This document shows positions 14,820-23,398 of a stretch of DNA of 64,000 nucleotides, one piece after another. The stretch spans positions 1 through 64,000 of the forward strand of contig NZ_BLXX01000004.1 in the NCBI RefSeq assembly GCF_014193515.1, given 5' to 3'. Source of the DNA: Geomonas silvestris. GTDB taxonomy: Bacteria; Desulfobacterota; Desulfuromonadia; Geobacterales; Geobacteraceae. The position numbers and the translations under genes are program-made. A model generated the notes under the pieces. The model was not told where the DNA came from, did not search any database, and worked only from the letters and a program-made list of their open reading frames with translations. Positions within the stretch are counted from its first letter, which is position 1; each line of letters opens with the position of its first letter.

Positions 14820-15763
14820 GTGAAGCTGTTGCAGCCGTGGGGCGTCCGCCCGGGCGCCCCAACCTCATCGTCGTCCTCGGCCCCACCGCCTCAGGCAAGA
14901 CCAGCCTGGGGGTGGCGCTGGCCCGCAGGCTGGGCGGCGAGATCATCTCTGCCGACTCGCGCCAGGTCTTTCGCGGCATGGACCTGGGTACCGGAAAGGA
15001 CCTCCACGAGTACGGCGAGGTTCCCTACCACCTGATCGACGTCGCCCCTCCCGGCACCGAGTTCAACCTCTTCCAGTTCCAACGCCTGTTCCTGGCTGCC
15101 TTCCGCGACATAACTGCGCGCGGTCGCCTGCCGATCCTGGTGGGCGGCACGGGGATGTACCTCGACTCCGTGCTGCGCGGCTACTGGCTGGCCGAGGTCC
15201 CCGAGAACGCCGAACTGCGCCGGGAGCTCGAACCACTCGCCATGGAGGAACTCGTCGAGCGCCTGAAGCTGGTAAACCCGCGGCTGCACAACACGACCGA
15301 CCTCACCGAGCGCGGCCGCCTGGTGCGCGCCCTGGAGATCGCCCAAGCCGAGCGTGCCGGGGTAACTCCCCCGCCCGCCCCGGAGCTCACACCGGTCACC
15401 CTCGGGCTGCGCTGGGAGCGTGCCCGGTTGCGTGAGCGGATCACCCGGCGCCTCGAGGAGCGGCTGGACGCCGGGATGATCGAGGAGGCCCGGGCGCTGG
15501 TCGAAGCGGGGGTTCCCTACGAAAGCCTGGACTACTACGGGCTCGAATACCGCTTTCTGGCGCGCCACCTGAAGGGGGAGCTCTCCCGCAACGACCTGTT
15601 CCAAAAGCTCAACAGCGCGATCCACGACTTTGCCAAGAAGCAGGAGCACTGGTTCAGGCGGATGCAGAGCCACGGCACCCAGATCCACTGGATCGAAGGC
15701 GCAGGCGACCCGCTGAACGAGGCGCTTCAGTACCTGGTGGACTTGGATTTGCTGCAGGATTAA
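14816..15763 (+). CDS. MiaA-family tRNA dimethylallyltransferase-like protein (divergent)
   Basis: A 315-residue P-loop protein of the MiaA family: GPTASGKTS (about residues 22-30), SADSRQVFRGMDLGTG, the substrate motif VGGTGMY, GRLVRALE, and AKKQEHWFRRM near the C-terminus. MiaA prenylates A37 of tRNAs reading UNN codons. Several positions differ from standard MiaA: the usual GTAKP is GTGKDLHEY, and the usual IGY(K/R) segment is YYGLEY. It may therefore be a paralogue with altered substrate. The GTG start overlaps the ctpA stop. Confidence 0.75.
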   Translation: MSEAVAAVGRPPGRPNLIVVLGPTASGKTSLGVALARRLGGEIISADSRQVFRGMDLGTGKDLHEYGEVPYHLIDVAPPGTEFNLFQFQRLFLAAFRDITARGRLPILVGGTGMYLDSVLRGYWLAEVPENAELRRELEPLAMEELVERLKLVNPRLHNTTDLTERGRLVRALEIAQAERAGVTPPPAPELTPVTLGLRWERARLRERITRRLEERLDAGMIEEARALVEAGVPYESLDYYGLEYRFLARHLKGELSRNDLFQKLNSAIHDFAKKQEHWFRRMQSHGTQIHWIEGAGDPLNEALQYLVDLDLLQD

Positions 15764-16043
15764 CTACGGAAAGGTCTCAAAGGTCTCACCACAGAGGCAC
15801 ACAGAGGAAGAGACGAGGAAGACAGGGTACAGCAAAACCCAAGGAAATGTCTCGCCACTTTCCTCTGGGTACCTCTCGTGTCCTCTGTGTTTCCAGGTTC
15901 TACCGAGGCTCCTTCAGAACCTGCTGCGCAAGATACAGAATACTGCCACTTAATAATTGACGAAAACGGTAGGGTTATGCTACCACAAAACCAGCGGTCG
16001 CTTACCGGTGCCGTTTCGTTACGATACATGAGGGAGGGAAGCC
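15764..16043. other. 280-bp gap with an inverted CACAGAGG-type repeat
   Basis: No gene is seen. CACAGAGGCACACAGAGG near 15,790 and GTGTCCTCTGTGTTTCC near 15,878 are inverted copies of a common short intergenic repeat; related sequence lies at about 18,195-18,235. The cysE promoter is presumably within the right half. Confidence 0.5.
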
Positions 16044-16715
16044 ATGTTTGCCAGGTTCAAATCAGACATCAAGGCAGTCTTTGACAGAGACCCCGCAGCC
16101 AGAAGCACGCTCGAGGTGATCTTCTGTTATCCCGGCCTGCACGCTGTCTGGTTCCACCGGGTAGCACACTGGCTTTGGAAGCGGGAGTTCTTTTTCCTGG
16201 GACGCCTGACTTCACACTTCGCCCGTTTCCTGACCGGCATCGAGATCCATCCCGGCGCCACCATCGGCAAGGGGTTCTTCATCGACCACGGCATGGGGGT
16301 CGTCATCGGGGAGACCGCGGAAATCGGCGACAACGTCACGCTGTACCACGGCGTCACCTTGGGCGGCGTGAGCTGGGAAAAGGTAAAGCGCCACCCCACC
16401 TTGGGGGACAACGTGGTGATCGGATCGGGCGCCAAGATCCTGGGCCCGTTCACCGTGGGCAAAGACTCCAAGGTCGGCTCCAACTCGGTGGTGGTGAAGG
16501 AAGTCCCGCCCAACTCGACAGTGGTCGGCATCCCCGGGCGCGTGGTCATGGCGACCGAGAAGCCGCAGGAGCGCCTCGACCTGGAGCACGGCAAGATGCC
16601 GGACCCGGAAGCCAAGGCGATCTCCTGCCTCTTCGATCAGATCCGCGAACTGGAGCGCAAGTACAACGCCCTCGCCGCCGAACACGAACAACTCAAGAAG
16701 AGTCTCAAGGCCTAA
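16044..16715 (+). CDS. cysE: Serine O-acetyltransferase (CysE/EpsC type)
   Basis: A 223-residue acetyltransferase making O-acetylserine, the precursor of cysteine. It has a short helical N-terminal domain ([20 protein letters not shown]) and a left-handed beta-helix (about residues 60-165) with the family motifs [33 protein letters not shown] and YHGVTLGG. Length corresponds to the short bacterial form with a C-terminal coiled-coil tail rich in Glu/Lys. ATG follows GAGGGAAG. The gene is monocistronic with a terminator downstream. Confidence 0.93.
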   Translation: MFARFKSDIKAVFDRDPAARSTLEVIFCYPGLHAVWFHRVAHWLWKREFFFLGRLTSHFARFLTGIEIHPGATIGKGFFIDHGMGVVIGETAEIGDNVTLYHGVTLGGVSWEKVKRHPTLGDNVVIGSGAKILGPFTVGKDSKVGSNSVVVKEVPPNSTVVGIPGRVVMATEKPQERLDLEHGKMPDPEAKAISCLFDQIRELERKYNALAAEHEQLKKSLKA

Positions 16716-16723
16716 AACATCAA

Positions 16724-16764
16724 GCCGGCGCGGTGCGGGGTGAACCTGCAGCGCGCCTTTTTTC
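16724..16764 (+). terminator. Intrinsic terminator after cysE
   Basis: GGCGCG pairs with CGCGCC across an internal loop (16,728-16,757) and is followed by TTTTTT. The stem is short, so strength is uncertain. Confidence 0.55.
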
Positions 16765-16854
16765 TCGCACCAGCAGGCTCCGCACCGCAAATCTCACCTC
16801 GTGGACACCCCGCGGTTTCGCCCAGAATAACCAAAGAGAACGGTTCCTATCAGC

Positions 16855-18144
16855 ATGAAAAAAATCGCTATCACCACACTTGGTTGCAAGATCAACCAGT
16901 TCGAATCTGCCGCCATGACCGAGGCCTTGGGCCAGGAAGGTTTCGTTATCGTCCCCTTCAGCGAGGCGGCGGACGTCTACGTCATCAATAGCTGCACCGT
17001 GACCGCCAAGACCGACGCCGAGTCCCGGCGCCTGATCCGGCGTGCCGGCCGTCAGAATCCGGATGCCAAGGTCGTGGTCACCGGCTGCTACGCGCAGATG
17101 TCGAGCAGCGAAATCCTCGAACTGCCGGGTGTGCACCTGGTGCTGGGCAACAGCGAGAAGCGCGACATCGTGTCGCTCATCAAAGAGGTGGAGGATACGC
17201 CCAAGGCGGTGGTTTCCGACATCATGCAGGTGCGCAGCGGCGAGAGTGCGCCGCTCGAGAGCTTCGCCGAGCACACCCGGGCCTTCCTGCAGGTGCAAAA
17301 CGGCTGCGACGCGCGCTGCGCCTACTGCATCGTCCCCTATGCACGGGGCGCAAGCCGCAGCGTCTCGCCCGAAGAGGCACTCGACGGGATGGCGGGCTTC
17401 GTGGCCCAGGGGTTCAAGGAAGTCGTACTGACCGGCATCCACCTTGGGGGCTACGGGCTCGACCTCAACCCGGCCACCGACCTGCTGAACCTGCTCAAGA
17501 TGGCCGAGGAGCGCGTGCCGGTGCAGCGCCTGCGCGTCGGTTCCATCGAGCCCACCGAAGTCCCGCCGGAGATGATCGCATTTCTGGCGCAGTCGCAGAA
17601 GGTCTGCCCGCACCTGCACCTGCCCCTGCAAAGCGGCAGCGACGGCGTGCTCGCCCGCATGAACCGCGGCTACACGACCGCCCTCTTCCGGGAAGTAGCC
17701 GAAGCGCTGGCGCTGGCGGTTCCCGGCATCTGCCTGGGGACCGACATCATTGCCGGCTTCCCCGGCGAGACCGAAGCCGAATTCGAGGAAACCTACCGAT
17801 TCCTGGAAGGGGTTCCCCTCGCCTACCTGCACGTCTTCCCCTTCTCGCAGCGCCCCGGTACCCCGGCGGCGACCATGCCGGGCCAGGTGCATTCGAGGAT
17901 CGTCAAGGAGCGTGCCGAGGCGTTGCGCCGACTCTCCGAAGCGAAGAGCGCGGCCTATGCCCAAGGCTTCCTGGGGCAGACCCTCAAGGTCCTGGTACAA
18001 AAGGATGCCGACGGCAGAAAGGGTCTCTCCCGCAACTACCTGCCGGTACTGGTGAACGGTGGAAGCGATCTGGTGAACCGCGAGGTGAGCGTGTTGATTA
18101 CCGAGGCCAAAGGCGGGGAATTGGTGGGGAATGTGGTGGAGTGA
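16855..18144 (+). CDS. mtaB: tRNA t6A37 methylthiotransferase MtaB
   Basis: A 429-residue radical-SAM methylthiotransferase of the MiaB/MtaB family that converts t6A37 to ms2t6A37 in tRNAs reading ANN codons. The N-terminal UPF0004 domain carries cluster cysteines (TLGCKINQFES, NSCTVT, VTGCYAQ), and the radical-SAM cluster motif is CDARCAYCIVPYARG (about residues 150-164). GCKINQ rather than MiaB's GCQMN points to MtaB. The C-terminal TRAM-like region is short. It follows cysE by 139 nt behind a terminator. Confidence 0.92.
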   Translation: MKKIAITTLGCKINQFESAAMTEALGQEGFVIVPFSEAADVYVINSCTVTAKTDAESRRLIRRAGRQNPDAKVVVTGCYAQMSSSEILELPGVHLVLGNSEKRDIVSLIKEVEDTPKAVVSDIMQVRSGESAPLESFAEHTRAFLQVQNGCDARCAYCIVPYARGASRSVSPEEALDGMAGFVAQGFKEVVLTGIHLGGYGLDLNPATDLLNLLKMAEERVPVQRLRVGSIEPTEVPPEMIAFLAQSQKVCPHLHLPLQSGSDGVLARMNRGYTTALFREVAEALALAVPGICLGTDIIAGFPGETEAEFEETYRFLEGVPLAYLHVFPFSQRPGTPAATMPGQVHSRIVKERAEALRRLSEAKSAAYAQGFLGQTLKVLVQKDADGRKGLSRNYLPVLVNGGSDLVNREVSVLITEAKGGELVGNVVE

Positions 18145-18269
18145 GTTGCCGATTCAGGTTACCTATGCTGTGCAGGGGGGGCCGCTTGTTGTTTTCCTCT
18201 GTGTTCTTTGCCTTCCCCCCTGTGTCCTCTTTGGTTAGCTTTGTTTGTAAACAGGTGCCGTGACTCCAT

Positions 18270-19496
18270 TCAAACGGTAAAGGTGAAAGCGGCTCCCTGG
18301 CCGGGTTCCGCTTCCGCCTTGATCCTGCCGCCGTGCCGGTTGATGATCCTGCGCACGATGGCAAGCCCCACTCCCCTCCCCTGAAACTCCTCCTGACTGT
18401 GCAACCGCTGGAACGGCGTGAAAAGCTTGTCGGCGTAGGTCATGTCGAACCCGGCGCCGTTGTCACGCACCACGAAGGCCAGCCGGCCGTCCCACTCGGT
18501 GGCCGAGAATTCGATGACCGCGTCGGGGCGCCCCTCCGTGAACTTCCAGGCGTTGCCGACCAGGTGGTCCAGCACCACCTTGATCAGCTGCGCATCGGCA
18601 CGGGCAACCAGCCCGTCCGCGATCCGGAACTCGACGGAGCGCTCCGGATGGGCCTGCACCAGCTGCGCGGCGGCCGAACGCACCAGCGCGCTCAGATCCA
18701 CGTTATCGCGCTGCAGCTTGCCGCGTGCAAACCGGGAAAGCTCCAGGATCGCGTCGATCATCTCCAGCATGCGCCGGCTCGATTTCCTGATCCGCTCCAG
18801 GTAGTCCCGCCCGGTGTGGTTCAGCTTGGCGGCGTACTCCTCGATGAGCGCCTGGCTGAACCCCTCCAGGTGGCGCAGCGGCGCGCGCATGTCGTGGGAG
18901 ACTGAGTAGCTGAGCTGCTCCAGCTCTTGGGATGCAGCTTCCAGTTGCGAAGTCCGCTCCACCACCCGACGCTCCAGTTCACCGTTTAAGCGCAAGAGGC
19001 TCTCGTTCTCCTCGCTGAGCACCCGCACCTTTTCTTCCAGTTTTCCGGCCACCAGTTCCCCGTAATCCCTGAGAAACCTTTCCTCGTCCAATGGCTGCTC
19101 AGGCTCACGCTGGCTGCCGTTCGCCGTGAGGGAGGCCAGCACCCGCCCCACCTCCTCCCAGAGTTCGTCGGGCTCCTTGGGCTTTTCGATGAATGCCTGC
19201 GCGCCGAGGTTGCGGGCTAACTCCGCTTCCTTGCTGCCGGTATAGACCGCAGAATAGAAAATGAACGGGATGTTCTTTAACTCGCTCAGGGATTTCAGTT
19301 GGTGCAGGAAGTGAAACCCGTCGAGGACGGGCATCAGGCAGTCGGAGAGAATGAGATCGGGCTTTTCCCGGGCCGCCATCTCCAGCCCCTGTTGGCCGTT
19401 ACCCGCTTCGCAGACGTTCCAGCCGTGCCATTCGAAGTTATAGCGGATGACCTTGCGATCGCTGCGGGAATCATCGACGAGCAGCACCTTCATCAC
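18270..19496 (-). CDS. Response-regulator / histidine-kinase hybrid protein
   Basis: A 408-residue soluble signalling protein. A receiver domain (residues 2-120: LLVDDSRSD, phospho-acceptor in LILSDCLMP, Lys in IEKPKEP) is followed by a coiled-coil linker (about 150-190), a HisKA domain with the phospho-His motif SYSVSHDMRAPLRHLEGF (His near 201), and an HATPase domain (N box HLVGNAWKF, G1 DNGAGFD, G2 GRGVGLAIV). The RHLEGFSQAL context resembles phytochrome-type kinases. There is no membrane segment. It is monocistronic with no cognate regulator adjacent, so the target is unknown. Confidence 0.9.
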   Translation of the reverse strand: MMKVLLVDDSRSDRKVIRYNFEWHGWNVCEAGNGQQGLEMAAREKPDLILSDCLMPVLDGFHFLHQLKSLSELKNIPFIFYSAVYTGSKEAELARNLGAQAFIEKPKEPDELWEEVGRVLASLTANGSQREPEQPLDEERFLRDYGELVAGKLEEKVRVLSEENESLLRLNGELERRVVERTSQLEAASQELEQLSYSVSHDMRAPLRHLEGFSQALIEEYAAKLNHTGRDYLERIRKSSRRMLEMIDAILELSRFARGKLQRDNVDLSALVRSAAAQLVQAHPERSVEFRIADGLVARADAQLIKVVLDHLVGNAWKFTEGRPDAVIEFSATEWDGRLAFVVRDNGAGFDMTYADKLFTPFQRLHSQEEFQGRGVGLAIVRRIINRHGGRIKAEAEPGQGAAFTFTV

Positions 19497-19687
19497 TACC
19501 CCCTGGAACTGGTACCTTCGGCCTTATTCAAAGAGAGGTTGCCGGTGCGACGCGGGCGCATGCGGTGGGACGAAGCCAACAAATGATATCAATGACAGCT
19601 AAGTTTGCAAGAATGCGGCAGAGTTTCCGCGACAGACACAACGTGCGGAGGAAATGCCACAGCCGACAGCCGATCTTTTGAGAGCGG

Positions 19688-19726
19688 GCAAAAAAAAGAG
19701 CCCCGGCTGGTTGAACCGGGGCTCCT
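19688..19726 (-). terminator. Intrinsic terminator of the DUF6178 gene
   Basis: On the minus strand GAGCCCCGGTTCAACCAGCC is followed by GGGGCTC and then seven T residues. It lies 25 nt after the stop at 19749. Confidence 0.85.
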
Positions 19727-19748
19727 GACTGCTCGGTAAGCGGCTCTG

Positions 19749-21008
19749 TTACCCCGCGAGTTGCGCCAGCAGGGAGGCCACCTTCTTAACGTCGTCCAGG
19801 GTTGCGAACTCGCGGTAGCCGTCGATGCCGTCGGCATCCAGGCCGCGGTAGAAGCGGGGACGTTTGGATTTGAGGCCCGCCAGCAGTTTGCCGGAGGCGT
19901 AGTCGGCGGTCTCGGTCTGCTGGGCTGCGAACTTGAGCTCCATCACGATGCTGAAGCCCAGTTGGAACAGGTGCTTCAAAGTCTCGCTGCGCAGGACGTC
20001 CGCCGCCTTCACTCCGTCAGCGCCGCAGAGTTGCTCCAGGGCGATGTTCAGATAGCCGCAGACCCGGTGCAGAATGCCGAGCATGGCCTCCTGGTCTCCC
20101 AGGCTGCTCCCTTCGGCGACCAGCGCGCTGTTCACCAGGTAGTTGAGCTCCTGCCAGAGCGTTTCCGAGCCGGCACGGGCCAGGGCACGGAACAGCAAGG
20201 TATCCTCTGCGGCGATCGGTACGAGTCCGGGACACTCACCCGCCGATACCTGCGCCTCCTTGCCGCCTTCCAGCTGGAAACTGCCGGGGTTGATCCGGGC
20301 GTAGATGGAGAGTGCCTCGTCAAGCGGCGGAAACCCGAGATCTTCGAGGCGGCCCGTGCGAAAACGCTGGCACTGCTCCTCAAGCTCGAGATCGACGTCC
20401 CCCTTGATCCCTTCCATGAGCGCCACATAGAGCGGGGTGTCGAGCCTATAGATCATACCGACAAAGTTGCCGATCACCTGGCTGTGCTTCGGGTTCTTGA
20501 ACGAGAGCATGAAGGTGTTGTCGAAGGTGTGGTCGTAATCGCCCAGACGCTCCTCGTCATCCGCCAGATCGCCGATGCCGCCGCCGACGGTCAGTTCGCG
20601 GCTCAATAACAGGTGCAGGAACCCGAAGTCGAGCTGCTTCAACAGGGCATGGATGCTCGGCTCGCCACCTTCCATAAAATAGGCCAGCCAATGGCACGCC
20701 TGCTCCTCGGAGAAGTCGAAACCGTTCCACAACTCCATGTCGAAGATGAAGATCCGCTGCTCTGCGGAGGAGAGCTGCAGCAGTTCCAGCGCATCGGTCT
20801 CCCCTATTTCCTTCACCATCCAGAAAAGCTCCTGGGGGGCCAGCGCCTGAATGAGCCGTTTGGCGTCCGGGTCGCCAAGCATCAGGTCCAGGCGCCGCTT
20901 GGCGCTCACGGTTTTCAAATAGCCGTTCTTTTCGGCGAGGCTTAAAGCCGCGAAGGTCTTGGGAGAGAGTTCCTCTGTTACTGCTACGTCTTTTCCAGCT
21001 TTGGCCAA
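19749..21008 (-). CDS. DUF6178-like protein of unknown function
   Basis: A soluble protein of about 419 residues, rich in acidic and hydrophobic helices. Recognisable segments include TFAALSLAEKNGYLKTVSA, RLIQALAPQELFWMVKEIG and a long QLDFGFLHLLL block, which I associate with the DUF6178 family of Geobacter-type bacteria. No catalytic motif is evident. I place the start at a TTG (21008) because GAGGTG lies 5 nt upstream; a longer reading to 21080 adds 24 non-conserved residues. A strong terminator follows. Function is unknown. Confidence 0.75.
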   Translation of the reverse strand: MAKAGKDVAVTEELSPKTFAALSLAEKNGYLKTVSAKRRLDLMLGDPDAKRLIQALAPQELFWMVKEIGETDALELLQLSSAEQRIFIFDMELWNGFDFSEEQACHWLAYFMEGGEPSIHALLKQLDFGFLHLLLSRELTVGGGIGDLADDEERLGDYDHTFDNTFMLSFKNPKHSQVIGNFVGMIYRLDTPLYVALMEGIKGDVDLELEEQCQRFRTGRLEDLGFPPLDEALSIYARINPGSFQLEGGKEAQVSAGECPGLVPIAAEDTLLFRALARAGSETLWQELNYLVNSALVAEGSSLGDQEAMLGILHRVCGYLNIALEQLCGADGVKAADVLRSETLKHLFQLGFSIVMELKFAAQQTETADYASGKLLAGLKSKRPRFYRGLDADGIDGYREFATLDDVKKVASLLAQLAG

Positions 21009-21119
21009 AATTTCACCTCGTGTATGGTTTACCTGCTGTGCTGCTGGAGCAGGAATAGTGTATGGGCTGTGAGGGGGCAAGCGAACACCCCGACGCTCCC
21101 TGTCAATTCGGGGGAGGAG

Positions 21120-21401
21120 TTATTCTTCCTTCTGGCGGCGCAGGGCCTTCTTGTAGCCGCAGCTGCGGTGCAGCCACTTGAGGTCCTGCACCAGTTCCGG
21201 GGTGAGCTGAACACATTCCGGGCAGATCTTGAAGCGTTTCTCGTAGATCTTGCACTGCCTGGTCTCGATGTCGAGATAACGGCACGGCGTCGATGTGAAA
21301 AAGATACGCCCACGTTCATCCTCTATCTTCTCAAAGCAGCAGAGGCCACACTGCTCGCAGATGGCCTCCCACTGTTCCTTATCCAATTCTTCAAATGACA
21401 T
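21120..21401 (-). CDS. YkgJ/YcgN-type cysteine-cluster protein
   Basis: A 93-residue protein with eight Cys, including CEQCGLCC near residue 15, PCRYLD, QCKIYEKRF and ICPECVQL. This is the pattern of the YkgJ-like (Fe/Zn-S cluster-binding) family, here in its short YcgN-like form. The exact function is unknown. It lies 44 nt after the stop of the GspB-like gene on the same strand and could be co-transcribed with it. Confidence 0.8.
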   Translation of the reverse strand: MSFEELDKEQWEAICEQCGLCCFEKIEDERGRIFFTSTPCRYLDIETRQCKIYEKRFKICPECVQLTPELVQDLKWLHRSCGYKKALRRQKEE

Positions 21402-21445
21402 GCAGTCTCCGCTTTCTGGGCTCCTGCGCCTCGCGCGCCTCGCCT

Positions 21446-22237
21446 CTATTTCTCCTCATCCACCGACACCTCGAAGGTACCGTTGCTTCCCTGGAAGCGT
21501 ACCCGGTCCGGGTGGATCTCCAGGACCTTGTAACCCTCGACCGTGGCGCCCTGCAAGACCCCGCGGCCGTTCACGACGGCAAAGCTGGACTCGCCGTTCC
21601 CCTGCCAGGCCACGCCGGAAACCTTCAGTTCGGCATGTGTCGGCGCTGCAGCCGGAGCAGCAGCCATGGGAGCGGCCGGCGGAGCGACCGGTGCTGCTTG
21701 CACTGCAGCCGGTTGTTGGTGGGCCGCTGCCGGCTGTTTGTGAACCGGTGCCTTTGCGCTTTGCACCCCTTTTCCAGCAACAGGTGCCGCGGCTGCCGCC
21801 TTGGCAACCGGTATGGCACCAGCTTTGGCGACCGGTGCAGCCTTGAGCGGTGCAGCGGCTGCTGGTGTCGTTGCGGCACTTTTGGCGGTAACCGGAACAG
21901 CAGAAACGGCAGGAGCTGCGGTCGCCGGCGCCGAAGCGGTCGGAGCGGCAGCTGCGGGAGCAGGCGCCGGGGCAGCTGCGGGAACTGCCGGAGCCTTTGC
22001 CGTTGCATTCGCCGCGGGTGTCGTCGGGGCCGAGGCGCTCTGCGGGGCGCCGTGCCGGGTGAAGCCGCCCATCGCTGCGAAGGTGACCAGCGCCGCAACC
22101 GCGGCTCCCCCGATAACCGCAGTGGGCACAACCCATACCGGACGGGCACGCCGCGCGCGGATCATGTCGTGTTCGGCAGCGATCCGCTTGCTGCTAGTTT
22201 CTTCAGCTTTTTCAAGCGCCTTAAGTATCGAACTCAT
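21446..22237 (-). CDS. GspB-like protein (general secretion pathway protein B type)
   Basis: A 263-residue bitopic membrane protein: cytoplasmic N-terminus MSSILKALEKAEETSSKR (the conserved GspB start), one membrane segment (about residues 34-55), a long Ala/Pro-rich linker with about 45 percent Ala (about 60-190), and a C-terminal globular domain (about 195-263: LKVSGVAWQG..., FAVVNGRGVLQGATV). GspB partners the ExeA/GspA ATPase, which is encoded immediately upstream. No other type II secretion genes are in the window, so the pair may serve the adjacent polysaccharide locus or a distant secretion system. Confidence 0.78.
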   Translation of the reverse strand: MSSILKALEKAEETSSKRIAAEHDMIRARRARPVWVVPTAVIGGAAVAALVTFAAMGGFTRHGAPQSASAPTTPAANATAKAPAVPAAAPAPAPAAAAPTASAPATAAPAVSAVPVTAKSAATTPAAAAPLKAAPVAKAGAIPVAKAAAAAPVAGKGVQSAKAPVHKQPAAAHQQPAAVQAAPVAPPAAPMAAAPAAAPTHAELKVSGVAWQGNGESSFAVVNGRGVLQGATVEGYKVLEIHPDRVRFQGSNGTFEVSVDEEK

Positions 22238-22339
22238 AGCACTCCTTTAACGGGTGATCCGGCGAGCTTAGGTTCAGTATCAGCACGTTGTCGTACTGTA
22301 GCGGGCCGGCTGACAGGCGGCAAGCAGACCGGCAGCTCC

Positions 22340-22400
22340 ACGCAGTGCGGTAGGTGAAGGTACGTCCTCCCCTTTGCGAAGGGGAGACAGAGGGGATTTT
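22340..22400. repeat. CCCCTTTGCGAAGGGG-type palindromic repeat
   Basis: The 182-nt gap between the GspB-like and GspA-like genes contains CCCCTTTGCGAAGGGGAGACAGAGGGGA. Copies lie at about 38,400, 38,490 and 56,620. Confidence 0.65.
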
Positions 22401-22419
22401 TGGCTCTCAAAAATTGCCT

Positions 22420-23292
22420 TCAGCGCCAGAAGCCCAGCAGCCGCCCAAACACTCCGCGTGCGGTCGCTAACGGCCCCCGCCCCCTGATCTCCTGTATCGC
22501 CTGGGCCGCCATCCTTCCGCTAATCAGCCGATCCTCTTCGGTGTACCCGACCAAAAGCGCCCGGTCACAGGCGATGTTTACCAGGCGGGGAACGCCGCCG
22601 GAGAAACGATAGATACGTTTCAGGGCTCCCTTGGTGAACTCCGCCGCCCTGAAGCGCCCCGCCAGCTCCATCCGGTGGTCGATGTAGCGGCACATGCTCT
22701 CGTATTCCATGGGAAGCAGGTGATAGCGCACAGTGATGCGCTGGTTCAACTGGCGCAGTTCCTCGCGAGCCAGCACGGCCAAGAGTTCCGGTTGCCCGGC
22801 GAGGACGATCTGGATCAGCTTGTCGGTCTCGGTTTCCAGGTTCGAGATGAGCCGGATCTGCTCCAGCACCTCCGGAGCCAGGTTCTGGGCCTCGTCCATG
22901 ACCAGCACGACGCTGCGCCCGGCGGCCTTCTGCTCCAACAGGAAGCTGTTCAGCACCTGCAGCAGCTCCGCACGGCTGCCGCTTTCCCAGGGGAGGCCGA
23001 ACTCCTTGTTGATGCTCGCCAAAAGCTCCAGCGAGGAGAGACACGGATTGAAGATGAGCGCGGTGCGGTGCCCTTCGGAATCGAGCCGGCTCAGGAAGGT
23101 GCGCAGCAGCGTGGTCTTCCCAGTCCCTACTTCGCCGGTCAGCTCGATGAAACCGGCCCGGTTCTCCACAGCGTAGATCAGGTGGGCGAAGGCCTCCCGA
23201 TGCTGGACGCTCATGAAAAGAAAGCGGGGGTTCGGCGTTATGGTGAAGGGGCTTTCCCTGAATCCGTAAAAGGTGCAGTACATGGCGGGCAC
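22420..23292 (-). CDS. ExeA/GspA-like AAA ATPase
   Basis: A 290-residue AAA ATPase. The start MYCTFYGFRESPFTITPNPRF (fourth codon of the longest reading, probable start) is diagnostic for ExeA/GspA and for the similar XrtA-associated ATPases. Walker A is GEVGTGKTT (about residues 53-61), Walker B VVLVMDEAQNL, and a C-terminal helical lid ends near FSGGVPRLVN. There is no peptidoglycan-binding domain, so this is the short form. It sits between cysN and the GspB-like gene on the same strand. In polysaccharide loci such ATPases are linked to export or regulation; here that is inference. Confidence 0.85.
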   Translation of the reverse strand: MPAMYCTFYGFRESPFTITPNPRFLFMSVQHREAFAHLIYAVENRAGFIELTGEVGTGKTTLLRTFLSRLDSEGHRTALIFNPCLSSLELLASINKEFGLPWESGSRAELLQVLNSFLLEQKAAGRSVVLVMDEAQNLAPEVLEQIRLISNLETETDKLIQIVLAGQPELLAVLAREELRQLNQRITVRYHLLPMEYESMCRYIDHRMELAGRFRAAEFTKGALKRIYRFSGGVPRLVNIACDRALLVGYTEEDRLISGRMAAQAIQEIRGRGPLATARGVFGRLLGFWR

Positions 23293-23398
23293 GGTCCTTG
23301 GCGGGCTATTACCTTCCGAGCGGTGAACTATAGCGCGAATCTGCCGGGAAATAAAGGAGAAACGAGCATTCAGCCGTGGTACAGACGATCAAAGGAGC

